DNA of 64,000 bases from Actinomycetota bacterium (GCA_902565595.1 CACFFD010000002.1:1-64000), one strand, 5' to 3'. Counted from the stretch's first letter, positions 34,446 to 44,498 are shown. The notes: generated by a model not told the origin, from the sequence alone. Translations and numbers: made by a program.

Positions 34446-35969
34446 TTAATCTGTGAATTGATGCGAAACTCGATTTTCATCAAGTTTTGCCTGCTCGCTC
34501 CATTCGGTAGTGAAAGACGCAGACCATGAATCGTTGCACGCGTATGTGCCAGGTTCCTCTGGGAATACTCGCCTGTAAGAATCATTGACTAACTCCATCA
34601 CTAGCCCGCATGGAGGTGTTTCGTTAACTCCTGGATCACTTGGAACGTGCATACCACCGCCAGTCCATTCATCGATTGCGGCTGCTTCTTGCAACACGCA
34701 TTCTCTAGTTAATTCGGAGCCGCAAGATTTAGCTGCAGTTGCCCAAAGTAGAAAAGCCGAAGCTGTTTGCATGCCGAGTAAAGCTACTTCACCACCTGTG
34801 TTTTCCATAATTGTTAAATAGTCATCGACAGCTTTAGACGAACTCCTTTCTTCAAATGGTATATAGGCGCTTCGTATATAGGTGTTATTCATAACGCCAT
34901 CAGAGTTAGCACGTCTACAGGTGTCTTCGTAGAAATTAGGGTCGACTGAATAGATAGCATCAAAATCGTTCACCGCTGCTGCTGCTCTAAAAGCTTGATA
35001 ATTGGGGAGACAAGTTCCGGTGAAGTAAACATGCTGAATTCCTGCTTCTTTCAGGGATAACACAAATGGCGTCCAGTCGTCTTCGCCGTTTATGTTGTAT
35101 TCCAGATCAACATCGAATTCGAAGCCTATTTGTGGGTAGGAAGCGAGTACCTTATCTTTATTCTCAATTGTCGCTCCGAAGTTTCCATAAACGGTTGCGG
35201 AAGCGGCAATTGTCTCAGGGAAAGTGTCTGAAATCCATGATGCTATTGAAAGAGACATGCGGTCAGCAGGATTCGGGACTGGTTGGATCATCCACGGGCC
35301 ATGTGCAGCAGCAGCTGAAACAGTCCATGCTGGGATGTGAGCGAGTTGACATTGCACTCTTGTCTCCTCACCAAACCCATCTACTGCGAATCCTTCCCCA
35401 ACCATCATAAACATTCGAGGGCAGGCATCTAGCCAGACTGAGGACACTTCAAATATCTTCGCGTCGTATAGCTCAACAACTATTTCTCTACCGAGAATAC
35501 CTCCCATATCATTGCAGACATCGACGAATGCCTGGATGGTATCAGTTTGAGTGATATTGAGTCCGAGGGAACCAACGAACCCTCGGTCATCTCCTCCACC
35601 AATAAGTATTTGAGTGTCGGTTACACCCTGATCAGTGGCTCCAGATGCAGAACCGGGACCACATGGCCATTCAATGTCGCCAAATGTAGGGATTACTGGC
35701 TCAGGTGTGCTTTCTTCAATCGGATCGTCTGCCGATTCGTTGGAACTGGTAGTCGCCTGATCGTCAGGTTGATCACTGTCTTGTGATGAGTCGTTATTAC
35801 TGCTTTGGCTGTTCGGAGACGCTGAGTGGGAATCGTTATTGCTGCTTTGGCTGCTCGGCGACGCTGATTGGGAATCGTTTGAGCTAGATGATCTATCGCT
35901 TCCGCCACACGCAGCAGCGAATAAAGCGAGCAAAACCCAAGGAGATACCAGTTTTATGACTTTACGCAT
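34446..35969 (-). CDS. Liv-type ABC transporter substrate-binding lipoprotein
   Basis: A 507-residue protein of the Peripla_BP_6 family. A clear lipoprotein signal (LFAAACGGS, Cys21) is followed by a Ser/Asn/Gln/Asp-rich linker (about 24-95) built partly from 14-residue tandem repeats. The binding domain starts near residue 115 (TDTQILIGGG). One linker unit is nearly identical in DNA to the thiB linker. Located 18 bp upstream of the fused permease gene. Substrate unknown. Confidence 0.92.
   Translation of the reverse strand: MRKVIKLVSPWVLLALFAAACGGSDRSSSSNDSQSASPSSQSSNNDSHSASPNSQSSNNDSSQDSDQPDDQATTSSNESADDPIEESTPEPVIPTFGDIEWPCGPGSASGATDQGVTDTQILIGGGDDRGFVGSLGLNITQTDTIQAFVDVCNDMGGILGREIVVELYDAKIFEVSSVWLDACPRMFMMVGEGFAVDGFGEETRVQCQLAHIPAWTVSAAAAHGPWMIQPVPNPADRMSLSIASWISDTFPETIAASATVYGNFGATIENKDKVLASYPQIGFEFDVDLEYNINGEDDWTPFVLSLKEAGIQHVYFTGTCLPNYQAFRAAAAVNDFDAIYSVDPNFYEDTCRRANSDGVMNNTYIRSAYIPFEERSSSKAVDDYLTIMENTGGEVALLGMQTASAFLLWATAAKSCGSELTRECVLQEAAAIDEWTGGGMHVPSDPGVNETPPCGLVMELVNDSYRRVFPEEPGTYACNDSWSASFTTEWSEQAKLDENRVSHQFTD
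35799..35882 (-). repeat. Two 42-bp tandem linker repeats in the Liv binding-protein gene
   Basis: Unit 1 (35841-35882) encodes SNDSQSASPSSQSS and unit 2 (35799-35840) encodes NNDSHSASPNSQSS; they agree at 35 of 42 bases. A degenerate third unit begins NNDSSQDS. Unit 1 is closer to the thiB linker (35 of 36) than to its own neighbour. Confidence 0.85.
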
Positions 35970-36072
35970 TTAGTCCCCGATGTAGTTCAACCTATTGGTC
36001 GTACATTACACGAGTTTACAACTCAGGTCAGATTCAAACGGGACTTAGAAAGAATTTGAATTAGTCCGGTAG

Positions 36073-36828
36073 CTATTTGGTATTTCTTTTACCTTCTAGA
36101 AATTCTTGCCGTGCTCTATGGCCCTCGCCTGCGAGATTTAGCTGAAACGTAAAGCCTTGTTCGTATCGATAGCTTTTTCGAATATCTTGAGTATCTATAC
36201 CAATAGCGGAACGTTTTGCGGCGCGAATAGTCTCAGGTTGCTTTGCTGCGATCTTAGAAGCAAGGGTAAGTGCTGAGGATTGAAGTTCATCGAGATCAAC
36301 ACATTGGTATACGGTTCCATATCCATGAAGCTCCAATGCTGTTGCTGTATCACATGTATAAAGCATTTGACGAGCGCGCTGTCGAGGTACGATTCTTTCG
36401 AGGTGGGTAAGTGCACCGAGGGCTCCATTGTCAACTTCTGGTAAACCAAATTGGGCGTCACTAACAGAAATGATGATATCTGAACAGCCAACGAGCCCTA
36501 TGCCAGTGCCAAGACAATAATCGTTTACAGCGGCTATTACAGGTACATCACATTCATATACCGCTCTGAATGCCTGATAACAGGCCTCATTAATTTCGAG
36601 TATTCCTTCATGGCCATCTCTGTTTTCGAGTTCTTTGATGTCAACGCCTGCGCAAAATCCTTTTCCAGTTGCAGTCAGTATGACCACTGTTACTTCTGAT
36701 TTGTGCCTGATCGAGTCGCAAATAGAAGCGATTTCGAACGTGTCGTCAATGTTAAGAGCATTGACTGGAGGATTATCCATAGTTATCTGAAGGACACCAT
36801 TATCATGAGTTTCTAAATGAATTGTCAC
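36073..36828 (-). CDS. Enoyl-CoA hydratase/isomerase (crotonase) family protein
   Basis: A 251-residue crotonase: GKGFCAGVDIKEL (about 55-67) forms the first oxyanion-hole strand, AVNDYCLGTGIGLVGCSDI (about 104-122) the second, and FGLPEVDNGALGA follows with a Glu in the usual active-site region. Catalyses hydration, isomerisation or related chemistry on acyl-CoA; substrate unknown. It starts 1 bp after the thiolase-like stop, so the three-gene cassette is one transcript. Confidence 0.88.
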   Translation of the reverse strand: MTIHLETHDNGVLQITMDNPPVNALNIDDTFEIASICDSIRHKSEVTVVILTATGKGFCAGVDIKELENRDGHEGILEINEACYQAFRAVYECDVPVIAAVNDYCLGTGIGLVGCSDIIISVSDAQFGLPEVDNGALGALTHLERIVPRQRARQMLYTCDTATALELHGYGTVYQCVDLDELQSSALTLASKIAAKQPETIRAAKRSAIGIDTQDIRKSYRYEQGFTFQLNLAGEGHRARQEFLEGKRNTK

Positions 36829-36829
36829 A

Positions 36830-38026
36830 TTATCTCCTTGCTATAACCGAACTACCGTGACCGAACATCCCGTAATTGATCGACATGCCTACACTTGCGT
36901 CGTCTACCTGACGTTCGCCTGCCTCCCCACGGAGTTGCCACGTCAATTCACAAACCTGAGCTATCGCTTGAGCTGGAATAGCTTCTCCAAACGCACCTAG
37001 CCCTCCTGAAGGATTAACCGGTATTCTCCCACCAATTGCTGTATCTCCGTTATGAAGAAGATTGCGAGCCATTCCAGGTTCGCACAAGCCGATGTGTTCA
37101 TACCAATCGAGCTCGTATGCAGAGCTAAGGTCGTAAACCTCCGCGAAATCTAAATCTTTTGCTGAAATGTTTGCCTCTGTATAAGCGTGTTGAGCTATCT
37201 GATTTTTAAATGTATGGGAAGCGTCACCTGAAACTGACCATGAGTCAGAAGCAAGATACGGCATATCAATTATTGAATTCGGGTATGTGGGTCCAACTGT
37301 GGAAATTCCGGTCACTCGAACAGGGTCCTTAATTCCCTTTTTCTTAGCGTAGTCAATGCTCGATACTACGATCGCCGCTCCCCCATCGCTAGTAGTACAG
37401 ATTTCAAGCAAACGTAATGGATCTGCTACGACAGGTGATGCCTCAACATCCTCGACAGTAAATGTCTTTGTAAATCTTGCATTCGGGTTCTTAGATCCAT
37501 GAAGTGAGTTCTTCACCTTAACAGCAGCGAAATCTTCCTCTGTGTCCCCGTGTAAGGCCATTCTCCTTCTAGCGAAAAGTCCAAAGTAAGCTGGGTTTGA
37601 AAGTCCAAGTAAGCGAAAACGTAACCAATCTACATCCTGTGGGCGATCACCCGGAACCGGAGCAAACATGCCTTTCGGGACTTGATCGGCACCGATAACG
37701 AGAGCGACTTCACAAACACCAGAAAGTATCTGAGCGCGAGCTATCGATAATGCTGTAACCCCTGATGCGCATGCGGCATAGCTTGAAGCAAGCTGCGCTC
37801 CTTGAAATCCAAGCGCATTTGCGAACGTAGATCCAGAAACCCATCCTGGGTATCCGTTACGGACAGTATTCGCCCCAGAAACGAATTGTATTTCGCCCCA
37901 TTCTACATTTGCATCCTTGAGAGCTGCGTTTGCAGCGTGAACTCCGAGATCAACGAATGACTTACCGACAAATTTACCCCATGGGTGCATTCCTACACCG
38001 AGTATTGCTACCTCTCCTACGCCCAT
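36830..38026 (-). CDS. Thiolase-like / lipid-transfer-protein (Ltp) family enzyme, possible acyl-CoA aldolase subunit
   Basis: A 398-residue thiolase-fold protein of the SCP-x/Ltp group. Cys86 (AACASG) is at the thiolase nucleophile position. The C-terminal catalytic His motif G-H-P is replaced by G347-E348-A (in NPSGGLGAFGEA), and the final Cys motif is MFGHGSS. True thiolase activity is therefore doubtful. Its partner gene, overlapping by one base, encodes an OB-fold DUF35 protein; such pairs form acyl-CoA aldolases in steroid side-chain degradation (Ltp2-ChsH2). Substrate here unknown. Confidence 0.85.
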   Translation of the reverse strand: MGVGEVAILGVGMHPWGKFVGKSFVDLGVHAANAALKDANVEWGEIQFVSGANTVRNGYPGWVSGSTFANALGFQGAQLASSYAACASGVTALSIARAQILSGVCEVALVIGADQVPKGMFAPVPGDRPQDVDWLRFRLLGLSNPAYFGLFARRRMALHGDTEEDFAAVKVKNSLHGSKNPNARFTKTFTVEDVEASPVVADPLRLLEICTTSDGGAAIVVSSIDYAKKKGIKDPVRVTGISTVGPTYPNSIIDMPYLASDSWSVSGDASHTFKNQIAQHAYTEANISAKDLDFAEVYDLSSAYELDWYEHIGLCEPGMARNLLHNGDTAIGGRIPVNPSGGLGAFGEAIPAQAIAQVCELTWQLRGEAGERQVDDASVGMSINYGMFGHGSSVIARR

Positions 38027-38469
38027 TAGTTATCCCTTCTAAGGGGTTCCCATTTCCAAACCAAATATTGTGATTCATCGTCTTCATACAAAACGTCTAA
38101 GGCAACTTGAACTTCCATGCCGACTTGCATATCGGATATTTCAATACCGGGCATCATCTGGCCACAAATGACCATGCTTTCCTTCTCTAGCTCTACAGCT
38201 GCAATCACAAACGGCCGAAAAGGTTCCTCGGTAATTACATATGGTAACGCTGGAGGGTAATCAGCTGATGTGTAACTCCAAACTTTTCCTTTGTTACTAA
38301 GGGTTACTTCTTCCCTATCCCTGTCCGAGACTGCTTCGGGGTCATTTCCGCCGAGGTCCTTTGGAAAGTAATAACTTCCGGAAACAGTGGATCTTCCGCC
38401 AATTAACGCAGGGCTAGAATGGTCCATAGTAAACATCCCCTCTACGGCTGGAACCCTCTTCTTTCCCAT
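38026..38469 (-). CDS. OB-fold (DUF35/ChsH2-type) protein lacking the zinc-ribbon cysteines
   Basis: A 147-residue protein aligning with Zn-ribbon OB-fold acyl-CoA-associated proteins. The family rubredoxin-like segment, normally GGRCxxCGxxxFP...CPxC, here reads GGRSTVSGSYYFPKDLGGND, with every zinc cysteine replaced. The OB fold follows (GKVWSYTSADYPP, PFVIAAVELEKESMVICGQM). Likely partner of the thiolase-like protein. Divergent from the HAD gene. Confidence 0.82.
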   Translation of the reverse strand: MGKKRVPAVEGMFTMDHSSPALIGGRSTVSGSYYFPKDLGGNDPEAVSDRDREEVTLSNKGKVWSYTSADYPPALPYVITEEPFRPFVIAAVELEKESMVICGQMMPGIEISDMQVGMEVQVALDVLYEDDESQYLVWKWEPLRRDN

Positions 38470-38540
38470 TTCAACATTCTAGAGGTAGATCTATCAGCTT
38501 TGTGGTGACTTTGTCTTATAGGGGCTTGTACAATCTAGGG

Positions 38541-39347
38541 GTGAACATTGAAACCCTTGTTGTTACTGACTTAGATGGGACACTGTGGTTCAACGGAGAG
38601 GAAATCCATTCCGACTCATTGGCTGCTGTAAAAGAATTAAAGAGAAGAAATATCCCCCTATTAGTTGCAACAGGTAGACGACTACGGAGTGTTGTTGAGG
38701 CATTCCGTCGATACGAATTCAGAGGGCAAGCGGTACTTTTAAATGGGTCACTCGGATATTGTTTTAAGAGATCTGAACCGTTCTTCCTTAGTGACTTTCC
38801 AGATGCCAATGAAACACGATTAAGGGAAATCTTTAATGCATGTTCGCTTTCGCCCTGCTTGTATGCCGATGACAGTTACGTTTACGTGTCTTCACCTACA
38901 ACTAGTATCGGACACCTTGAAGCAATAGGAGCCGATTTAATCGAAATGGACAATTTGGGTTTATTCCCAAAGGATAGGAAAGTTCTCAGTTTCTGCATTC
39001 TTGGTATCGAAAAATCCCTCCTTCAAGAAGCAGAAAGCATTATCTCGACAGAATCTCTAGGGACTGTAGCGTATTACGAAGACAAGCTTTTTGGTGAGCA
39101 CTCGTTGATGGTTCAGCCACCGTTCACATCCAAATGGACAGGCGTTGAGAAATGGTGTCAGTACTACGATATTGTCCCATCACAAGTTATTGCGCTCGGA
39201 GATGCTGGGAATGATAAGGAACTCCTTAAGGGCGCAGATATAGCAATGGTAGTAGAAGACTCAGAAGACTATCTGATGGAGATGGCGGACTATGTCATCC
39301 CTCCCCCATCGAAAGGCGGATGGGCGAAAATACTTGATTTAGTTTAG
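38541..39347 (+). CDS. HAD-superfamily phosphatase, Cof type
   Basis: Motif I DLDGTLWFNG, motif II ATGRR, and motif III/IV GDAGNDKELL with the C2-type cap, as in Cof/YidA phosphatases. They hydrolyse sugar phosphates or cofactor phosphates; substrate unknown. The GTG at 38541 puts the nucleophile Asp at residue 10, the usual distance; GTG codons at 38502 and 38505 are alternatives. It stops 10 bp before a convergent gene. Confidence 0.86.
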   Translation: MNIETLVVTDLDGTLWFNGEEIHSDSLAAVKELKRRNIPLLVATGRRLRSVVEAFRRYEFRGQAVLLNGSLGYCFKRSEPFFLSDFPDANETRLREIFNACSLSPCLYADDSYVYVSSPTTSIGHLEAIGADLIEMDNLGLFPKDRKVLSFCILGIEKSLLQEAESIISTESLGTVAYYEDKLFGEHSLMVQPPFTSKWTGVEKWCQYYDIVPSQVIALGDAGNDKELLKGADIAMVVEDSEDYLMEMADYVIPPPSKGGWAKILDLV

Positions 39348-39357
39348 TGGGGCTAAA

Positions 39358-40152
39358 TTAGATATCGTTTTCCTGATCAGCCAGCCACTCTTTCTTCACT
39401 TTCCTCCAAGCTTCGTCAGTGTGGTTTCTTCGCCAATAAGGAGAAATGGATGAAGTCTCTAGATCCAGTGACTTTTCGCCTACTAGATACTTTCTCAATT
39501 CTCTCACTTCACCTGCCTCTCCATGGACAAAAGCGTCGTACGTTCCCTCTAAGAAGTCGAAGTTCCTAACTGCAGCCAAAAGTAGAGATGATGGATCAGT
39601 TGAGTTGTCTCTATGAAGCCATTTCAGGTCAAGTGTTGCATCGGTATGGATCGGGACTTCAAACTCGTGACTGTCCACTACGATAAAGACGACACAATGA
39701 CTCCCAGATCCCAATGATTCAACAGATGCACTAATACCAGGTATCGCTGTCTCATCACCAGCGAACAAATGCCAGTCAACTTCGGGATTGGGCGAATAGC
39801 CACCATTAGGGCCTTTAAATTGAAGCTTGTCACCAGGTACTGCGCGTTTAGCCCAAGGACCGGCAAAGCCAACATCGCCATGTATTACGAAGTCAATTGT
39901 CAGTTTCTTTGCTTCTTCATCCCACTTTCGGACTGTAAAACGTCTCGGCCTAGGCCTTAACTCATCACCCAGGGTACGGACTTCATCTAGGTCAAATGGA
40001 ACTGGGTAAGTTGCATCAGGTGGTACAAAATAGCCATTAATATACTGATCAGTGTACTCAGTTGATTCAAATGCATGAAGATCTCCTCCACCGAATCGAA
40101 CTCGTATAAGTCCAGGCGTAATACGCTCTACGTCTAATACTTCAGCAAACAT
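39358..40152 (-). CDS. Siderophore-interacting FAD-binding protein
   Basis: A 264-residue flavoprotein of the ViuB/SIP family, which reduces ferric siderophores. The FAD motif RPRRFTVRKW lies near 67-76, GPWAKRAVPGD near 98-108, FAGDETAIPGISA near 130-142, and the C-terminal SIP segment FVHGEAGEVRELRKYL then SPYWRRNHTDEAW near 239-251. Start supported by GAAGGAAA upstream. No siderophore synthesis gene is nearby. Confidence 0.92.
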   Translation of the reverse strand: MFAEVLDVERITPGLIRVRFGGGDLHAFESTEYTDQYINGYFVPPDATYPVPFDLDEVRTLGDELRPRPRRFTVRKWDEEAKKLTIDFVIHGDVGFAGPWAKRAVPGDKLQFKGPNGGYSPNPEVDWHLFAGDETAIPGISASVESLGSGSHCVVFIVVDSHEFEVPIHTDATLDLKWLHRDNSTDPSSLLLAAVRNFDFLEGTYDAFVHGEAGEVRELRKYLVGEKSLDLETSSISPYWRRNHTDEAWRKVKKEWLADQENDI

Positions 40153-40258
40153 AATTTCCTTCTCATCCCCAACTCAATTTTAGTAATCCCTAAACCGATG
40201 GTCTAGTCCTATTACTCAGTTTATGGAATGTTTTGCCTGGCGATTTCAACATATTTTC

Positions 40259-40286
40259 TTGACCATATACCATCAATCCGTACATA
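40259..40286 (+). promoter_or_regulatory. Candidate sigma-70-type promoter
   Basis: TTGACC (40259-40264) and TACATA (40281-40286) are separated by 16 bp and lie 24 bp upstream of the ATG at 40311. The rest of the 158-bp divergent spacer shows no other clear signal. Confidence 0.4.
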
Positions 40287-40310
40287 AAGATCAAACACAT
40301 TGGAGGAGAA

Positions 40311-41411
40311 ATGGCGATTTCATCATGGGATGATTTCCCAGTACACCAAACATCAGAATATGTTCGCCATCCAGCGACTAGCGATCGGAACTTCTACGAC
40401 AGGTACTATTTCAACTTACATGGATCAAGCGATGAGGTTATGGCGATATTCGGTATAGGGCAATACCCTAATCTCGGTGTTACTGATGGATTTCTGGCTA
40501 TAGGAACTAAAGACGACCATCGAGTTATTCGAGCTTCAAGGCCCATAGCAGACAGATCAAATTTGAAGGTTGGCCCTCTTGAAATCGAAATCATTGAACC
40601 TTTAGAGATGATTAGAGTTACGTGCGAAGATAACGAATGGGGTGTGAGTATGAATGTCGAATGGCAAGGGTCGCACCGGCCTCTAGAAGAACCAAGACAG
40701 TTCTTACGGAGAGAAGGTAAAGTTGTATTTGATACGCAACGTTTCGCACAAATGGGCCGCTGGAGTGGAAATCTTTCAATACCTGGTTCGAGTTGGACTG
40801 TAACCTCCGATAAGTGGGGAGGCAGCCGCGATCGGTCTTGGGGAATTAGACCAGTAGGGGAAAAAGAGTCGGACGGAATAAGACAAAATGTTTCCGTGAT
40901 GGAAGGCCTATGGAACTATTTTCCAATTGATTTTGGCGATCACTCAATTATCTACATGCTTCAAGAAACTAACGATGGTATTCGAGAACTAGAAGAAGCG
41001 ATGCGTGTATGGAAGGACCCACAGAAGGAAAATGAATGGCTCGGCACGCCGGAATACGACCATGACAGGATTCCAGGCACAAGAATGCTCAACGGATCAG
41101 TCATTACGTTTCCGGAATCGAACATTGTGATGAAGTGCACCCCGCTGCTAGCAAACTATGTGGCTATCGGTACTGGGTACGGTATCGAAGATGACTGGCG
41201 GCATGGAATGTACCAAGGGCCTGAAACTGTCGTTCAGGGCCTACATTACAAAGTTGAAGATATAAAGGGCATTGGTCAATATGGTGTCGTAGACCACGTC
41301 GGGAGATTCGAATACGACGACCAAGTCGGTTACGGACTATACGAACATGGATTCTGGGGGCGATTTGAGAAGTATGGTTTATCTGATCGTGCTGCTGTTT
41401 TTCCAGAATAG
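40311..41411 (+). CDS. Conserved hypothetical protein, probable lipocalin-like (AttH/DUF7065-type) fold
   Basis: A 366-residue soluble protein, no signal peptide. Features include RYYFNLHGSSDEVMAIFGIGQYP (about 27-49), a GSRDRSWGIRPVG motif (about 171-183) and repeated Gly/Trp-containing beta strands near the C-terminus. These recall carotenoid-hydratase/AttH-like double-lipocalin proteins common in actinobacteria. Strong GGAGGAG before the ATG. Divergent from the siderophore-interacting protein. Family assignment from memory, function unknown. Confidence 0.75.
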   Translation: MAISSWDDFPVHQTSEYVRHPATSDRNFYDRYYFNLHGSSDEVMAIFGIGQYPNLGVTDGFLAIGTKDDHRVIRASRPIADRSNLKVGPLEIEIIEPLEMIRVTCEDNEWGVSMNVEWQGSHRPLEEPRQFLRREGKVVFDTQRFAQMGRWSGNLSIPGSSWTVTSDKWGGSRDRSWGIRPVGEKESDGIRQNVSVMEGLWNYFPIDFGDHSIIYMLQETNDGIRELEEAMRVWKDPQKENEWLGTPEYDHDRIPGTRMLNGSVITFPESNIVMKCTPLLANYVAIGTGYGIEDDWRHGMYQGPETVVQGLHYKVEDIKGIGQYGVVDHVGRFEYDDQVGYGLYEHGFWGRFEKYGLSDRAAVFPE

Positions 41412-41438
41412 AAAATTCATTTCGTCAAAGCCGTGACA

Positions 41439-41478
41439 TTTTGATATGAATCGAGCTAGTCTAACATTGGTCAATGTT
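41439..41478 (+). promoter_or_regulatory. Candidate gcvP promoter with overlapping perfect palindrome
   Basis: TTTTGA (41439-41444), a 17-bp spacer and TAACAT (41462-41467) form a plausible promoter. The palindrome AACATTG-GT-CAATGTT (41463-41478) has perfect 7-bp arms and overlaps the -10 box. It ends 3 bp before the glycine riboswitch. Confidence 0.45.
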
Positions 41479-41480
41479 TG

Positions 41481-41643
41481 ACACGGGAGAGTTCAACTTA
41501 GTTGGCGCCGAAGGAGCAAGGGTCCCCCCGAATCTCTCAGGCAAAGGTACCGTTTAAAGCGACCGATCTGGAAAGAATGTTCAATCATTCACCGAAGGGG
41601 AAAGGCAAAGCCGAAGCTCTCAGGTATCAAGACAGAGGGGGAC
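41481..41643 (+). promoter_or_regulatory. Tandem glycine riboswitch
   Basis: Two consecutive aptamers. The first contains GGCGCCGAAGGAGCAAGG and CTCTCAGGCAAAGG; the second CACCGAAGGGGAAAGGC, GCTCTCAGG and GACAGAGGGGG. Between aptamer 2 and the start codon there are only 26 nt including AAGGAAG. No U-tract terminator is evident there, so control may act on ribosome access. Glycine binding would be expected to raise gcvP expression. Confidence 0.95.
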
Positions 41644-41669
41644 ATAACTCTTAATATCGGAAGGAAGTT

Positions 41670-44498
41670 ATGTCTAACCCAGCTGAATTCGCTCGAAGAC
41701 ACATAGGCCTCAATCAGGAGAATCAGCAGGCCATGCTCGACTTTCTTAGTTTGAGTTCCATTGATGAACTTATAGAGAAAACAGTCCCAAAGTCCATACG
41801 GGACCTATCAGAGAGTATTAACTTACCGGACAAATTCAGTGAAGTTCAGGCTATCGATCGGCTGCAGCAAATCGCTGCTCTTAACGTCGTGCATACATCG
41901 ATGATCGGCCTTGGATACTACAACACTCATCTCCCGCCAGTAATACAGAGAAATATTCTCGAAAATCCTGCTTGGTATACCGCCTACACGCCATACCAAG
42001 CTGAAATATCTCAAGGAAGACTAGAAGCCCTACTAAATTTTCAAACGATGGTTTGTGATTTAACCGGTTGTGACATCGCCAATTCCTCCCTACTAGACGA
42101 AGCAACGGCTGCTGCTGAGGCAATGACAATGCTCAAGCGACTACACGGTGGTTCCGAGAATGTGTTCTTCGTTGACTCTGAATGTTTTCCACAAACAATC
42201 TCAGTTGTCCAAACCAGAGCGGCAGCTATGGGCATCCAAGTAGAGGTAGGCGATCCGGACAAAGCACACGACAAATGTTTTGGAGTTTTATACCAGTACC
42301 CAGGTGCATCTGGGCATGTAGCAAATTTATCTCAGCCAATAGTCGACCATCACGAAGCTGGCCGCCTAGTCGCCGTGGCAGCAGATCTTTTGTCACTGTG
42401 CATTCTTAGTCCCCCTGGAGAATTAGGCGCAGATGTAGTCATAGGCAGCGCCCAGCGGTTTGGGGTTCCATTAGGATTTGGTGGTCCGCACGCAGCATAC
42501 ATTGCAACAAAGCATGAAAATAGGCGAACCATTCCAGGGCGGATTGTTGGAGTGTCACTTGACGCACATGGAAATAATGCATTGCGACTAGCCCTGCAAA
42601 CGCGAGAGCAACACATCAGAAGAGAGAAAGCCACTAGCAATATTTGCACAGCCCAAGTTTTACTGGCAGTAATCGCTGGCGCATATGCCGTGTATCATGG
42701 CCCCAATGGGCTGCGATCAATCGCAACAAACGTTCATAATTTGACTAGCAAACTCGTCGCCAACTTACGCTCTAACGGGTTTGGCGTTCCAAATTTAACT
42801 TGGTTCGACACCATTACAGTGAATGTTTCAGGTGAAGCTCGAGATATATGCACACGTGCACAAGAGTTTGGCATCAACTTTCGTATGGTAGATGAAGACA
42901 GTATCACTATCTCTTTTGACGAAACAACAACAAGTGCCGACCTACTAAGAACACTGAATGCCTTCGGGATATCGGACCATAGTCATGACATTCCATCACC
43001 TCTGCATGGACCCTTACTAAGGGAGAGTTCCTACTGTACGCACCCAGTTTTTAATAGTTACCACACCGAAACAGAAATGCTTCGGTACCTTCGCACTCTT
43101 GCTGATCGGGATCTAGCCCTCGACCGGACAATGATTCCACTTGGATCCTGCACAATGAAACTAAATGCCACGACTGAAATGCTGCCAGTAACCTGGCCAG
43201 AGTTTTCTGACATTCATCCCTTCGTTCCTCAAGAGCAGCGCAAAGGATACGACATCCTAATTTCAGAATTAGAAGAATGGTTAATCGACATAACTGGATA
43301 TTCAGCAATTAGTCTTCAGCCAAATGCGGGCTCGCAAGGTGAACTGGCTGGCCTATTGGCTATACAAAAATATCATCACTCACGCGGAGACTCTGGAAGG
43401 AATATCTGCCTTATACCAGCTTCTGCCCATGGAACAAATGCAGCAAGTGCTGCAATGGCAGGAATGAAAGTCGTAGTCGTAGAGTGCGACCAGAATGGGA
43501 ATGTAGATCTGATAGACCTTGAGAATAAATGTGTCGCTAACCGAGATTCATTAAGCTCAATAATGGTTACATACCCATCGACACATGGAGTCTTTGAAGA
43601 ATCGATTACACAGATTTGTGAACTGGTTCATCAGCACGGAGGGCAGGTATACCTTGACGGGGCAAATTTAAATGCTCTAGTAGGGATAGCTCAGCCAGGA
43701 AAGTTCGGTGCCGACGTGTCGCACCTCAACTTGCATAAAACTTTCTGCATCCCACATGGAGGTGGAGGCCCAGGTGTAGGACCAGTTGCAGTAGCAGAAC
43801 ACCTAGCACCCTATTTGCCGAATCATCCACTTGTAGAAGATGCAGGTCCTTCCTCAGGTATAGGCCCAATAAGTGCTAGCCCCTGGGGCTCGGCGAGCAT
43901 ATTGCCAATTTCATGGGCTTATATCGCCATGATGGGAGATGACGATCTATTACGCGCTACTCAAATAGCAATTCTAAGCGCTAATTATGTTGCAAAGAAA
44001 CTCTCATCTCACTTCCCCATCTTATTCACGGGAACAGACGGATTTGTTGCACACGAATGCATAATTGACATTAGGCCTCTGACGCAAAGCGCCGGAGTTA
44101 ATGCTGACGATATTGCGAAAAGGCTCATGGACTATGGCTTCCATGCTCCTACTATGTCATTCCCAGTTGCTGGAACATTGATGATAGAGCCTACCGAATC
44201 TGAATCCCTCTCAGAAATCGATAGATTCTGCACAGCCATGATAAAGATACGGGAGGAAATCTCACAGATTGAAGATGGAAAAATTGATTATGTAAATTCT
44301 ATGCTTCACAATGCCCCCCACACCGCCGCTCACGTCTGTAGCGATGAATGGAACGAGAAATACAGCAGATCTAATGCTGCGTATCCAGTTGACTTCGTTC
44401 AGAAAAATAAGTATTGGCCTCCGGTAGGACGCATAGACGGCGTTCATGGAGACAAGAATTTAATGTGTAGTTGTCCTGATCTAAACGAATACCGTTAG
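41670..44498 (+). CDS. gcvP: Glycine dehydrogenase (decarboxylating), single-chain P protein
   Basis: PLP enzyme of the glycine cleavage system; decarboxylates glycine and passes the aminomethyl group to lipoylated GcvH. At 942 residues it is the fused form. The N-terminal ARRHIG start, [22 protein letters not shown], and the PLP lysine Lys690 in [16 protein letters not shown] are clear. Directly controlled by the glycine riboswitch. gcvT and gcvH lie 5-9 kb downstream on the opposite strand rather than in an operon. Confidence 0.97.
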   Translation: MSNPAEFARRHIGLNQENQQAMLDFLSLSSIDELIEKTVPKSIRDLSESINLPDKFSEVQAIDRLQQIAALNVVHTSMIGLGYYNTHLPPVIQRNILENPAWYTAYTPYQAEISQGRLEALLNFQTMVCDLTGCDIANSSLLDEATAAAEAMTMLKRLHGGSENVFFVDSECFPQTISVVQTRAAAMGIQVEVGDPDKAHDKCFGVLYQYPGASGHVANLSQPIVDHHEAGRLVAVAADLLSLCILSPPGELGADVVIGSAQRFGVPLGFGGPHAAYIATKHENRRTIPGRIVGVSLDAHGNNALRLALQTREQHIRREKATSNICTAQVLLAVIAGAYAVYHGPNGLRSIATNVHNLTSKLVANLRSNGFGVPNLTWFDTITVNVSGEARDICTRAQEFGINFRMVDEDSITISFDETTTSADLLRTLNAFGISDHSHDIPSPLHGPLLRESSYCTHPVFNSYHTETEMLRYLRTLADRDLALDRTMIPLGSCTMKLNATTEMLPVTWPEFSDIHPFVPQEQRKGYDILISELEEWLIDITGYSAISLQPNAGSQGELAGLLAIQKYHHSRGDSGRNICLIPASAHGTNAASAAMAGMKVVVVECDQNGNVDLIDLENKCVANRDSLSSIMVTYPSTHGVFEESITQICELVHQHGGQVYLDGANLNALVGIAQPGKFGADVSHLNLHKTFCIPHGGGGPGVGPVAVAEHLAPYLPNHPLVEDAGPSSGIGPISASPWGSASILPISWAYIAMMGDDDLLRATQIAILSANYVAKKLSSHFPILFTGTDGFVAHECIIDIRPLTQSAGVNADDIAKRLMDYGFHAPTMSFPVAGTLMIEPTESESLSEIDRFCTAMIKIREEISQIEDGKIDYVNSMLHNAPHTAAHVCSDEWNEKYSRSNAAYPVDFVQKNKYWPPVGRIDGVHGDKNLMCSCPDLNEYR

